Made by a program: the position numbers and the translations under genes. The notes beneath the pieces are model-generated. The model worked only from the letters and a program-made list of their open reading frames with translations. It was not told the DNA's origin and ran no database searches. From positions 5,132,412-5,196,411 of the forward strand of contig NC_087385.1 in the NCBI RefSeq assembly GCF_963675165.1: DNA of 64,000 nucleotides, written 5' to 3'. This document shows positions 34,724 through 46,366 of the stretch, one piece after another. Position 1 is the first letter of the stretch; each line of letters begins with the position of its first letter. Source of the stretch: Halichondria panicea (lineage: Eukaryota > Porifera > Demospongiae > Suberitida > Halichondriidae).

Positions 34724-35065
34724 TATCCAAACCTCTTGTTGATCTACATGCATGTGCAGTATACAGACTTAATTTGATCACTCTAACACATGCTACAGCT
34801 CACAATCAAGATCAGCAGCATAGCATAGATAGACGTAGACAGGATCTAGGAGTACGTGCAGGTTCGCCTCTTCTTCTGGGAAATTAATTGGTGGGAGGGA
34901 GGTGGATTTGCATGATATGGTAATGGTCGTCAAAATAATAGGCGTGGTCCCCTTGGCCCGAGCCCTAGAGCTAGAGACTAGAGAGATCTTAGCTCTTTAA
35001 CTGCCTAGCTCCAGAGCAGAACCTCCTCTGCTGGCCAGCTGCTCTAGCTCTATAAAAAAATCGAA
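34724..35065. promoter_or_regulatory. Bidirectional promoter region of the DHHC pair
   Basis: About 340 bp separate the two divergent first exons. No TATA box is convincing on either side. Purine-rich sequence and several CTAG-containing repeats (AGCCCTAGAGCTAGAGACTAG near 34962) are present. Shared control of the paralogues is inferred from spacing only. Confidence 0.5.
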
Positions 35066-38000
35066 ATGTGCTCTCATGGTGAAGAAATGAAGGACGACAG
35101 TGGGATTGGGAAGGCTCCTCCCACTCTTGAGAGCACTCTTCCCTCATCCCCCCTCACCCTCCCTGACATCCATGCGGCCATCTACAATCCCAACCTGACT
35201 GTGGATGAGGTGGAAGTTATGGTGACGGCACACCCACTCTGTCTGGGTATGCGTGAGCTGTACGATCTCTGATTTTTTGTTCTTTATTCATTCGAAAAAC
35301 TCCACAAGATATAGTATAGTATAGTAGTAGTAGATATTCAGCATCTCCAATAAATATTTATAAGTTAACCCAAATACATAATAATTTAAGCATACTAGAA
35401 CAGTAACAGGGATTGGAAACAAAATTTTTGAGTGAAATACTCCGCGTTTATATAGAGTGTGGCTAAAACTTGACTGCCCTACGATGTGCTGTACGTCGAA
35501 ATAGTGACATTGATCACTGTTCAATGTTGATTATGCTAAAAAGCAAAGAGAACCTAGCTCTACATGGTCGACTAAGCCACTCAGCCACTATCACCAAGCA
35601 AATAAATGCTGTACAAGAAGGAATAGCCCTTTAATAATATGAAGTCGTAGGAAGTCAAGGCCCGTGATGTGTCTAAAGCAGTTTGAAGGATTATACTGCA
35701 AACGATTATGAGAATAGTACAGCTTATCCATAGTATGAAACCACGTAACAATCATAACGCTAAGTGTTTCAACCGTTCACACAGGAAGACATAATCGTTT
35801 CCAATCCCCTTCCTTCTCTATCTTATGAATTAAGTAAGGAAGCACTTCCTTAACATACTTACACATGCAGAGTCTGTGGAGCCCCGGTTTGGCTACACCC
35901 CCCTGCACTGTGCTGCCAAGCGCTGCAGCATGCCTCTGATCAACATGCTGGTCCATCACGGAGCAATAGTAGACACCAGGGCAGCGAGAGGAGAAACTTC
36001 ACTCATGGTCGCTTCTGAGGTGAGCAGGACACCTGGTCCTCTGCAGTAAGAGCTTTGGACTATAATCACTAGGTTTATGGGTGCCTAGGTTCCTAAGTTG
36101 AGTATTTTCAGTTTAGTTTACCAGATACCGAGTACTAGTACAAGAAGAGGGCTTGTTCACTGCTAAATCACCTACAGTGCATGTAATTTTCATAATGTAT
36201 TCACCACTCAATTATCACCCCCCTCCTCCACACACACAGTCTGGTAGCCTTTATGTGGTGCACACGCTGTGTGAGTGTGGGGCTGACTCGAGTCTAGTGG
36301 ACAGTCATGGCCAGTCAGCACTGCACTACGCTGCAAAGGCAGGAGCTGTGTGAGTCACTGCTCTAGTGTGTTGTGTTGTCAGTGTGTGTGTATGGTGTTG
36401 GTTGATCTCCTTCTACAGTCACATCCTCCATTACTTGTCTGAGAGAGGAGGTCTGAACTTCAGGGCTACTGATAATCAGTGAGTCACCTATCACACACCC
36501 TCACACACTACTACCCCCTCCCCCCCACACACACAGAGGTAACACACCCCTGCACTTGGCAGCCTGGCACCTCAAACTGGAAACCATTGAATACCTTATG
36601 AGACACGAGGCAAGTAAAAAATAATACGTACAGAGTCGGATAACTGAGTGTCCTGTTACAAAGTATGTACATAGTCATGTGATGTATTCTTGACTTATTC
36701 ACTATCCAGAGATGTGAGGTAGCAGCCACAAACCAGGACGGGCTTACAGCTCTGCATTATGCAACCAAGCATGGGAGCATGTGAGTCAATTATTACACCA
36801 GTCTCGTGGTAGCTAACCTATCATTATTGTTTGCATATTCCATCGGGTGATTGTACACTAGTACACTAAACCAAACCCATATTCCCGGTTTTACCTTCGT
36901 ATATTATATACACACACATTAGTGAAATGTGCTGGATTCTGCTCAACCAAGAACAGAACATAGTGACAAAGCTTCTCCATCAGAGGGAGAAGAATGGCCT
37001 CTCCCCGCTGGATATAGCCAGGAAAGGACACAAACAAAAGTAGGTTGTGCACTATATGTAAACTGTGTACACAGTACACTAGTCACTATTGACTGTTTTC
37101 TTCAATGCAGACACAATCTGCTCTCTAAGAAGCTGGACCAGTGGTCAGACTCACCTGGCTACATGAGGTTGTATCCATGGGGGTGGTGGGTCTTCTTCTC
37201 GCTGCTGGGAGGTGAGTCGTTAACACAACTCATACAAAACAGTAGTTGCTTATTATAACCTATTATACCTACCACCATCAATTGTGTAGCCGTCGGTGCT
37301 TTCTTTATCAACAGTACAGTTAGTACAATGTATTACACCACACACACTCAGGATTGACGATGACCCTAGCCTTGCTAGCCATCACTCAACTCTTCCAGCC
37401 AGTGGGTTTCGTGCTGTCGCTAGTGATACTACTCCTGGGCTTCTTCCTCCCTCTCTCTATGCACCGGATCCCCCACCCTGCTGGCTGGCCCAACCCACAA
37501 ATGGTGGGTGCTCTCCTCGCTGGAGTCACCCTCACAACCTTTAACTACTTTAAGAGAGTCTTTCATGATATCCTTATTCACTGTTAGTACTTCCGCTCTG
37601 TCATGCTCTGTTAGTAGCAGAAGATTAAATATACAGTACCAAATGTTCTGCATTTCAGAGGGTCCACTGTAGTAACTTTAATTAGCAGTTTTTCTATCGA
37701 AGTACATGTTTTCTTGACTCCTCTCACTGGTGTGGCCGGACTATTACCTGTCGTTCATCATCATGGCAATCATTGGATTCACAGCTCTTGTGATCTACTT
37801 GTAAGTCTTTTTGTCAATGATGATCAAACCCTTGCTAAATGACCTCACACGTACACACATACAGCAAACTGAGGAGATCTGATCCAGGTTTTGATAAAAT
37901 CGGGAAATTAAGCAGTGATGGAAAGCCATTTGTAAGTGTCGATCAATATTATTGCATTATGTACAAGCAATATGCAACCATGTATAGATGTAGAGAAATA

Positions 38001-39242
38001 ATCTGCAAACAGAAGTTCACATGCTTTCATTCACACGTACGTACACGTATAGTCCCTTCGCAGGATTTTAATTGATATGTGTTTGTCATGTGACTATACA
38101 GACGATCGTGGACGTTGCTAGACAAGCCGAGACCAGTCCTCACGGGTTCGCCTACATGGAGGGTAAAGACCTGAGTGGGGACACTCTTCTATTCTGTACC
38201 AAGTGTGAGGTGAGTGGGTGTAGTACACAGCTAGTACTCTTTGACACTCTGGTTCCTCTAGCAGCACAAGTGCACACCTGCATTATAATTATCTGTAGAG
38301 GTTGTTCTGTATTGGGGCAGTCCTTTGTCGGAGGTGACACTGTATTTGTGTTACAGATAGTGATCCCGGAGTACACCAAGCACTGCAAGCTGTGCCAGGG
38401 TTGCTGTCGAGGGTTTGACCACCATTGCACCTGGCTATCCTCCTGCATAGGATACAAGAATCATCGCTTGTTTATCATCTTTGTGTTTAGTCTCATGATT
38501 GATAACTTCCTGTACGTCTACCACGCTTTCACCAGTAAGTTACTGTTGTCTCTTATTGTGTACTTGCTGACTTGCTGACTCACATGCAATTCTATGGTAT
38601 TATAATATCAATTGCCTAATACGTCATAATGTACTCACACGCACACATTCACAGTGATGTTGAGATTAGGAGGTGACAATGGATTCTGGGGAGTGTTGTC
38701 AGTAAGTGCATTCAACTCTCCATACCCAATCACACGTACTGGTACTCAATTTACCCATGTAATAATTATAATGTGTTTTGATTTTTGATGTACGTATACT
38801 ATTAAGTTATGAACACGGCCGATTGTTATCTCTGTCCGTCCAGGTGAGTTTCAATGATGAGTCAGCTGCCATGCTGCTCCTACTATGCAACCTGTTGACT
38901 GGTCTCTATGCTGCCGCGGTGAGTCGAGTGATTGATATCGTTCTCCTCTTACCTTGACACCATTCTTTCTGTCTCTAGAACCTCTGGGAACAGATCATGC
39001 ACATATCACGTAGAGAGACTGGCTACTTCGACTCTAATGGAAAAGTACCATACAAGAAGAAACGGTATGCTCCTTTTATAATTATAGTTGTTGACTAACC
39101 TCTCTCTACGCATACACACACCCTCTACAGATATGGTCCCGGTTACTCGGTGATCACTCGAGTGCGACTGGTCATTCTGTTTTTCACCGACTATCCTAAC
39201 TGGTCCAGATCGTCCTCAAAAAAACTAACACTAACTGTCTAG
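35066..39242 (+). CDS. Ankyrin-repeat DHHC palmitoyltransferase (ZDHHC17/13-like), 17 exons
   Basis: Exons: 35066-35246, 35871-36019, 36240-36349, 36419-36478, 36537-36609, 36710-36780, 36923-37039, 37111-37211, 37352-37567, 37728-37800, 37865-37931, 38102-38209, 38357-38534, 38655-38701, 38844-38918, 38979-39064, 39131-39242; 607 codons from 35066 (or 600 from the Met at 35087). Exon lengths match the minus-strand paralogue, mostly exactly. Ankyrin repeats in exons 2-7, Cys-rich domain in exons 12-13 with HCKLCQGCC and FDHHCTWLSSC, membrane segments around it. Intron 5 has a GC donor (GAG followed by GCAAGT) and intron 9 is an AT-AC U12-type intron. Intron 1 holds a third, diverged copy of the 745-bp element. 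The family palmitoylates ankyrin-bound clients; the substrate here is unknown. Confidence 0.9.
35408..35826 (-). mobile_element. Diverged, internally deleted copy of the 745-bp element in intron 1
   Basis: In inverted orientation to copies 1 and 2 it keeps the right-end region (GGGATTGGAAAC, GTGGCTAAAAC), the middle (GTCGACTAAG, GAAGGAATAGCCCTT, TCAAGGCCCGTG, GCAGTTTGAAGG) and the left end (CGTTTCCAATCCCCTTCCTT). About 320 bp of the full-length element is missing and the ends are worn, so this is an older insertion. Confidence 0.85.
37568..37727 (+). other. AT-AC intron with U12-type signals (intron 9 of the plus DHHC gene)
   Basis: Donor ATATCCTT (perfect U12 consensus), branch region TTCTTGAC at 37711-37718, acceptor CAC at 37725-37727. 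Joining CATG to TGGTGTGGCCGG keeps the frame and restores VVWPDYYLSF. The only upstream AG would bring in a TGA stop. Confidence 0.88.
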
Positions 39243-39440
39243 CTTACAAAAACCATAATTATTAACTGTCTAGACAGCTTACAAATTATTTCCATTTTAT
39301 ATACATAATAATACCAGCTTTTAACGACATTTATACAAGTCATGTAAACGTATACATTGTATTTTGCAGACAGATATTTTCACATAATATGGTACAATAA
39401 TTATGCAAAAATAATGATAAATTTATGTTCTATATAATAC

Positions 39441-42400
39441 CTATCTAATAAACTCCATGCTAGCTGAATGCTCAGTTTCCATAGCAACAGAGCTGTGATC
39501 TGATTGGATGGCTTCTTCGGACAAGCTGCTCTCACTGCCACTGCTCGCGCTCCAGTCGTCATCCTGCATAATCACCATAAATTATACTGTAGACGGTGCG
39601 CGCATGTTCAACTTACTGAAGATTCTGTGTCGTGTTGATGAGCTGCTGGTCCAACTGAGTTTTCTGAGAAATAAAATACAAAATACTTACAACACGTGTA
39701 TTGCAGTCAATCCTGAAGAAGGCTAACTGCTATGTACGTAAAGGTTTGGATCCAGGTCCCAAATGAACAGTGCGTAGTCAAGTATAAACAACCACTCAAC
39801 AAAGGCCACCTTTAGATAAAAGCCAAAAATTTGTTACCCAAGATTTCAAAGTCAACTATTTAGATAGTGTTACTTAACTCACCTCCTACAGTAACAGTGA
39901 CAAGGGGAGTGGTCAACTGGGCGTGGTCTTGCTCAGAGTTGTCAACAGCAGCAGCCTGGGTGAGCATGAGGTCCAGCTTCCCTTGGATGCGAGAAAGACG
40001 ACTAAAAGTTCCAACTCGAGCATCTAGTAGTTGATAGAGACCACTCAGTGAATCAACTAAGTGTGGGACCTGTGAGGATGCATGTGGGGATTGTGATGAG
40101 GTGTGTGTGGGTGGAGCTCACAGTCATGAGGTAGGCAGTGTGAGTGGTAAGGATGGTTCGTATCCACAGACTCAGCTCCAGGCCACGCCCAGGCTGAAGC
40201 TGGAGCATCTCAATCAGCTGTGTAGAGCGAGTGTGGTGTGTGGATCTACAGTGAATCAATGGCTAAGAGAATTGGAATGCAAATAAGTACAGTTACTAAA
40301 ATAAAGAGTTGGCAGTTTCGACACAAATGCTAGCGCAGTACATGTATATGTGTACACAAATGCAACTGCTCTGGACGGTATCATGTACTGTACATGTAAA
40401 GTTCCACAACATGCTATTTCCAATGTATGGTACAATTGTGCCGCGACTAGAATAAAAGGCTCGCTACTGTATTCTGAACCACCTTTCTAAGGAATGGCAG
40501 TACAACAGTGACTGGTAGTCTTCGTATGGTTGCCCTGATAATCTTCTCCTTGTGCACTCGTAGCACCTCCTCCAATAACTTTCCATCACCACTAGCAACT
40601 GCCTGTGTCAACAGCTGAGTCAGTGATTCTGATGTGGGGAGGCTAGATGATTTCTGCAACGAGTTAAAAGTAGGGCTGAATCCTTGAAAAGCCAGCCTGC
40701 ATTTCTGTATACACAATAAAATGCATAAAATTACATCTTGCCTGTTTTGAAACTGGTTCAAGCCGATCGCTGAGTGGAATACTATCTTCAATCGGATTGG
40801 TGGATTTTTTAGCATGTGTAGTTTTTACGGTCATATTTTCTGGTCCTAGTATAGTGACTGTGCTGTCTGTGACCTTTGACCTCTTTGTGGACTGCTGACC
40901 CAACAATAACCCACTAGATGAACCTTCTCGTATCAAACACACACTGCGTTCTGATTGGTCAAAATCCTGTCAAATGTAAGCAGACACTAAGCCCATGAAA
41001 AACGATTTTTTGCAACTCACCAATGTCTCAAAATGGGGGCGGATGTGTGAGGTGTGTGCCAGTGTGAGGGTAGTGGAGAGGTGGGTGGTAAGGACAGGGA
41101 GGGGAGTGGGGGTAGATTCCTGTAACATGTACATAACATGGCTGAATAATCAATCACACAGAAAAAATGTCTTACTTTTGTAGCTTCTGTAACAAACTGT
41201 ACTGATGAAAATGCCGTGACTGCTTCTGTAGTCTGATCTGTCAGTGATAATTTAAACAAGTGACACGTTCCCTCAACAGATACAGCGGCTACTTCCACAG
41301 TCTGGAGGAAACAAAAATGAAAGAAAGACAACAGTTAGGGGCAATAACCAACATCATCTGATTTGCTGACTCGTAGATCACATGACTTGATCTCCTCATC
41401 ACATGATATTGTACCCACTGCTTTACGAGACTTCGTTGAGAATCTCCTGCAGAAAAAATACCTGATCACTATGCACAGTCTATGAAAGCTCACTCAATAT
41501 ATGTACTGTAGAAATACAAGTAGAGAGCTCACTCTATAACATGCTTCAACTCACCAAAGGTTGACGTTCCTGTCATTGATAGCAGCCGACATAAAGGTGT
41601 CCTCACCAGCAAACTTTAGCCAGGATATGTCAGTGCTGTGCCCAGTGAATTTCTGCAGAGAGAGGAGACAGATAATCATATATAGTAAAATGCACTGGTC
41701 TCAGGTGGGAGCAGAGAGACATGTATAATCACTAAAAATCATATGGGCATGACATCTGAGGGTACAGCACTGCATAATTATGCAGCCTAGGGAACAGATT
41801 ATGTGGTTTGGAATGTATTGTCCTACCTGCAGCATGGTGTAGTCCGAGAGGTTCCACATCTTAATACTGCGACCAGCACTGAGGATAATCTCATCATTAC
41901 TATGGCAACAAACAAAAGTTACAGCATGACGATCTGCCTTCCATTTATGTTGAGCAGTACCCTCAACCAAGTCCCACTCAATCACATGACTGTCATGTGA
42001 CCCAGAGTAGAGCACTTTCTTTCCCCAACTCACGCCGGTTACAATATCACCATGGGAACTCTATAAAATCAATACAATGACATTAACAAATTTTCCAAAT
42101 TACTGTACTAACCAAAGTGACTTCTTTCTCTCCTTTAGTTACATTCCATATAACGATGTCCTTGCCAACAGCAACGGCCAAGAGGGATTGACTAGGAGTG
42201 GAGCTCTTTCTCTTTCGTTTCTGCATGCATGGATGAAGGAGACAGCACATGCACAGTCATGTCAGTCACAGACCAAAATGCATCTTCAATGTTTCGGTTT
42301 AACTAACTAAAATACACATCACATTTACAGAAACTACTCAACACACATACTAACCTCACTACATACATTTATATTTATAATGCTGCACACACACACACGT

Positions 42401-42595
42401 ACACACTCGACTCACCTCCTTCACTGGTCTAGACCAACCCAATGCCCGTATCTCACTGCCCACAGAGGACGGATTGAAGCGTTGCTTCAAATTTCCTGAA
42501 GTGCTATCCCAAATCTTCACCTCTCCATCCAGTCCAGCAATTGCTAGAGACTCTCCATCGCTAGAGAAGGAACACACTTCAGAAATATCGGCCAT
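39441..42595 (-). CDS. WDR43: WD-repeat ribosome-biogenesis protein WDR43/UTP5, 13 exons
   Basis: Exons (minus): 42416-42595, 42113-42220, 41827-42060, 41555-41652, 41349-41448, 41176-41301, 41021-41119, 40742-40966, 40483-40653, 40122-40217, 39883-40069, 39617-39663, 39441-39563; 597 codons (human WDR43 is 677). WD40 repeats in exons 1-7 (GLDGEVKIWDSTSG, SHVIEWDLVEG, NDRNVNLW), a low-complexity linker, then a UTP12-type helical domain in exons 9-11 (LLTQAVASGDGKLLEEVL, VDSLSGLYQLLDARVGTFS) and an acidic tail. The family member UTP5/WDR43 is part of the t-UTP subcomplex of the nucleolar small-subunit processome. Intron 8 appears to use a GC donor (ACAG followed by GCAAGA). Its 3' end faces that of the plus-strand DHHC gene, 198 bp away. 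Confidence 0.88.
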
Positions 42596-42779
42596 TGCTG
42601 ACCACGTGGTGGAGGTAACAAAGAACAAATTGTAGAAGGTCAACACACTTGAAATTGAGGGCAACATAATTATGAGAAACCGCTTTACTCCGCGGCCAGT
42701 TTTCGAAATGTAGGGAGCAGCCCCACCCCTCTTTTTCTATATAAACACAGATTTTTCTTCATCAGGTGGCTAAGACCAT

Positions 42780-42804
42780 GATAGAGTAGTCTCACTACTC
42801 TATC
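42780..42804. repeat. Perfect hairpin upstream of WDR43
   Basis: GATAGAGTAG and its exact complement around a 5-base loop, within the 274-bp gap between WDR43 and the sulfotransferase gene. It is bracketed by two CTAAGACCA copies. Role unknown. Confidence 0.6.
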
Positions 42805-42869
42805 TATGCTAAGACCAAGCATTCAGAATTACGGTGACTGATATGTAAAAGTTCACAATAATTATTGAT

Positions 42870-44358
42870 CTACCAGCTAAAGCTATGGTCTTGCAAGAGC
42901 TCAGCAAGTTGTTGGTTATGTGGTTGAAAAAACTTGTTTATAAACGTAAATTTCTCATTATGTATGTCGATAGCTTGGTGCTGTATTCCATGAATGTGTT
43001 CGTGAAGAATATCATTCAGTTGATCCTTGTTTTGCTCAGGTACCCCCAGAAATGACCAAACCCTCTCCAGAACTTTGAGTGGATCATGTGCCATATCATC
43101 AGTCCATAGAAACAGAAACTGTTCTCTTGGAATGACTTGTAACCATTTCCGAATGTGTACATGGTATAGACTGATACCCAAGCGAACTCTCCCACACTTA
43201 TCTTGCAGGACACCATGGTAACCATTAAGTACATGATGGGTGCATTTGGGTAGATTGTCTCTCAATAAGCACTTCTGAAACTCTATGATTTCCAATCGAG
43301 CACTTTCTAGAAAAACTTCCGTAGCGTTGGTTAGGTTTGCTGAGGGGATTGTCTTGTTTTTATGCTCTTCACACAGGTACATCATATCTGAGAACAGTCT
43401 CTTCACAGGGTGTCTCATGAGGACAATGTACTTTGCCTCAGGCACTACACTGGATACGAGGTGAGGTAATGCGCATAGATTGCGTATAGTTCTGCTGTCC
43501 CATACTGTAGATTGGCTTCCGTCTATTAGTAAAGTGTCTGGGTGTTTCAGCAAATATTGTGAGCCTCCAAGATAGTGTAGAAGATATTGAACAACTGATA
43601 GAATGTTGTAGGGAAATTTCTTCTTGAATTTTGTCTTTGTCCACCAATGAGGCTCTTTGATGTACCCTCCTTGCAGGTGTGGATGTTTGAGCAGCATTGT
43701 GTAGAGCTGGGTGCTTCCACTGCGTGGGAATCCAATAAAGTACACACTAGGCATGCAAACGAGTGTATTCTTGGTGGGTTGGAAGAGAGAGTTTGTTATA
43801 AGTGACACAACTAACGGATCGCTGATGTTTGCCTTGTAGAGGAGCCTTGCTGTGCTCAAGCTCAAATTACTGCTCATATTCCAACATGGGTTTCTAAACT
43901 GAGGAAGGAAATTGTCTGGCGTTGGTATGATGGTGTGGAGGGTACTGTAAAGTGTTCTCAGAGCTGACGATGAAGTACCATTCTGTCCATGGATAACACA
44001 CTCTTCAGAGTCAATAACACTGAGCTGGAGCTTGTCAGACTGATGTAGACCCAATCCTGAATAATAGTAAAATAGTTTAGTTGCTTTATGTAAAATGGTT
44101 TACATGAGTCAGTCATTCATGCAAGTAGCTATAAATTAATATAAGGTATATGTACCCACCATTTCTCTGCTGTAATGTATTAATCCGAGAGCTGGACACC
44201 TGTTGCCAGGTCAGAGAGTGATCACACAGATGCCAGATAGTCAGGACAGTATTGCATAGTAGAGAGAGAAGGAACAGTAGAAGAACCTTGGTAGATCTAC
44301 CCATTCTCCTCTGCATTCTGACAGCTATTAAAGTTTTAACTCCTATCCACCAGGCCAT
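42870..44358 (-). CDS. CHST15-like carbohydrate sulfotransferase, type II membrane protein
   Basis: Two exons, 44160-44358 and 42870-44056, 461 codons. The N-terminus has a basic cytosolic stretch and a membrane anchor (KVLLLFLLSLLCNTVLTIW, about residues 24-43), then a lumenal catalytic domain. The 5'-phosphosulfate loop is FIGFPRSGSTQ (about 173) and the 3'-phosphate motif is YIVLMRHPVKRLFSD (about 280), both intact. The overall sequence resembles CHST15 (N-acetylgalactosamine 4-sulfate 6-O-sulfotransferase). Such enzymes transfer sulfate from PAPS to glycosaminoglycans in the Golgi. The exact acceptor is not predictable. Several N-glycosylation sequons fit a lumenal location. Confidence 0.85.
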
Positions 44359-44585
44359 GCATGTAGAGAGCTAGAGTACTTTGTAGCTGTACATACACTT
44401 TAGCATACTTTTTCACCAGTGGTTACCAAGGAATGTGTTAAGAAATCTTACAATACTTTACATGTATAAATTAATACAGACAGGGAGCCATACAAAACAG
44501 AGGATGAGATCAAAGCTAAAAGATGTTCAGTAAATTTAATGTCTATTTGTTTCCACTGATGGCTTGGAACAAAATGGCTGACATC

Positions 44586-46332
44586 CTATGAGGGTCCACT
44601 TGGGAGGCGGTTCTCTGCCTGGTCTTGGGGAATGTATCGGAATGGATGGGAGAAGTGGGCCGAGACTGCATATGTGTATATATGTGTGTGAGGGCAGGTA
44701 ATCAACATTGTATGTGTGAGTTGGCTAGGTGTGTGCATGTGAGAGAGGCTGTCAATACATGTACGTGTGTGGGTGTGTGTTTATTGTTTATTACACATAA
44801 TTATTGTGTTGTGAATTAAACCCACCGATGGAGTGGTCAGGAAATAAGAGAGGGACTGCTCCATTTGTGAGAACTTGCTGCGTAGCTCTTCTTGGTAAAG
44901 CAGTTGGTCAGTGGAGATAAGTCTGCCATTTAACTCTAGAGCCTCCTGACACACACACATGAAGTCTCTGCAAGACCCAAGTTATTGGTCTCAACATAAC
45001 AATTATAATTCAATCAACACTTTTCACTTTTAACGATTAAGCGAAAGATTGCAGGTGAGGTTTAAAAGGTATTTATGACTGAGGAGTAGTGAGAATCCAC
45101 TGTACACACCGATCAGAAGAACAATGTCATGCACACACACACACACCTGTAAGCGTCCTTGAGCCTCTCTACGTGATCATCTGGCAGAGTCGAGATGAGA
45201 GGCTCCCTAAGGAACAGAGCATACTCCTGTACGCCTTGGTTCACCTGTGCACTGATGCTACCTCCCAACAACAGCTGGAGTCTTTTGAGGTCGGGAGGGT
45301 CCATCCTCACCACAGCGTTCATGTCGATATTCTTCTTTTCCATGGCTTCAATGGCCACCTGTAAGGGGGTCAACTCCATCATCTCCTGGTCAACCACTGG
45401 TATACGCTTCTTAATGTACGGGAACCAGTGGCTTGCTGCAAGGGCGAGAGAATACATTGTACGTCAAACCAGCGACTTAGTTCTGCTTACCCTTTCTCCC
45501 CACACACCCTCACATCTATTCACACACACACACGTAACTCACTGGTGAGAATGGTTTTCCTCATGCACTGTTTAGTGACATCTCCCCTTGATTTCCCGTC
45601 TTTGGTGAATGGAGTTTCAAACACGAATCGGCTGATATTGTTAGCCATCTCAAACTTTGTCTTCCTTTTCTCAAGATCCTCTGGAGTGAAGTATGGTTCC
45701 ACATGAGTGATCTGTATGTAAGCGTGCTCAGGGTCAAGGTCCGACACGTTCACCTGAAGGGGGAGGGGGTATGTGAACTATTCATACAATACTTAATCAG
45801 AAGTTTTTCATCCCAATTTTTATTCAGCCTACCCTGGAGTTATCAAGTGTGGTACCATATTCAGAGCTTTACTGGAATCACAATAACTCACCTTTGTGGA
45901 CTCTTGAATGATGTGCACTATCTCAGACATTCCAAATTTCCTCGAGTACAGTTTCTGCAGTCGCAGTGTGATCTCCCCAAGAGTGGTCACTTTAGGCTCC
46001 TTGTAGATGTACTCAATCTGGTTGTCATCACCAAATGGCTGAGGGTAAAGATCCATAAAAGACTATAGCTTCACTACATCATTACTACATTATACCTTTC
46101 CGTAGAATCCTATTCTGAAATAGGTGCCCAGGTATCGTCTGCCAGTGCCCATTATGTCCACCACTTTCTTGAAGGCACTGTGCAGCTTGCCATACATCTC
46201 CATCATGTTCTTGAAGTCCCTGTTCTTGTCGTAGAACGGCTGCAACAATTTGACCACGTCAGCCATAAGTTCGTAGCGCTCCGCTTGCTCCAGGTAGTTT
46301 ACACTGCTCTCAAGCAATGAAACAAGGTTACG

Positions 46333-46366
<34 letters not shown>

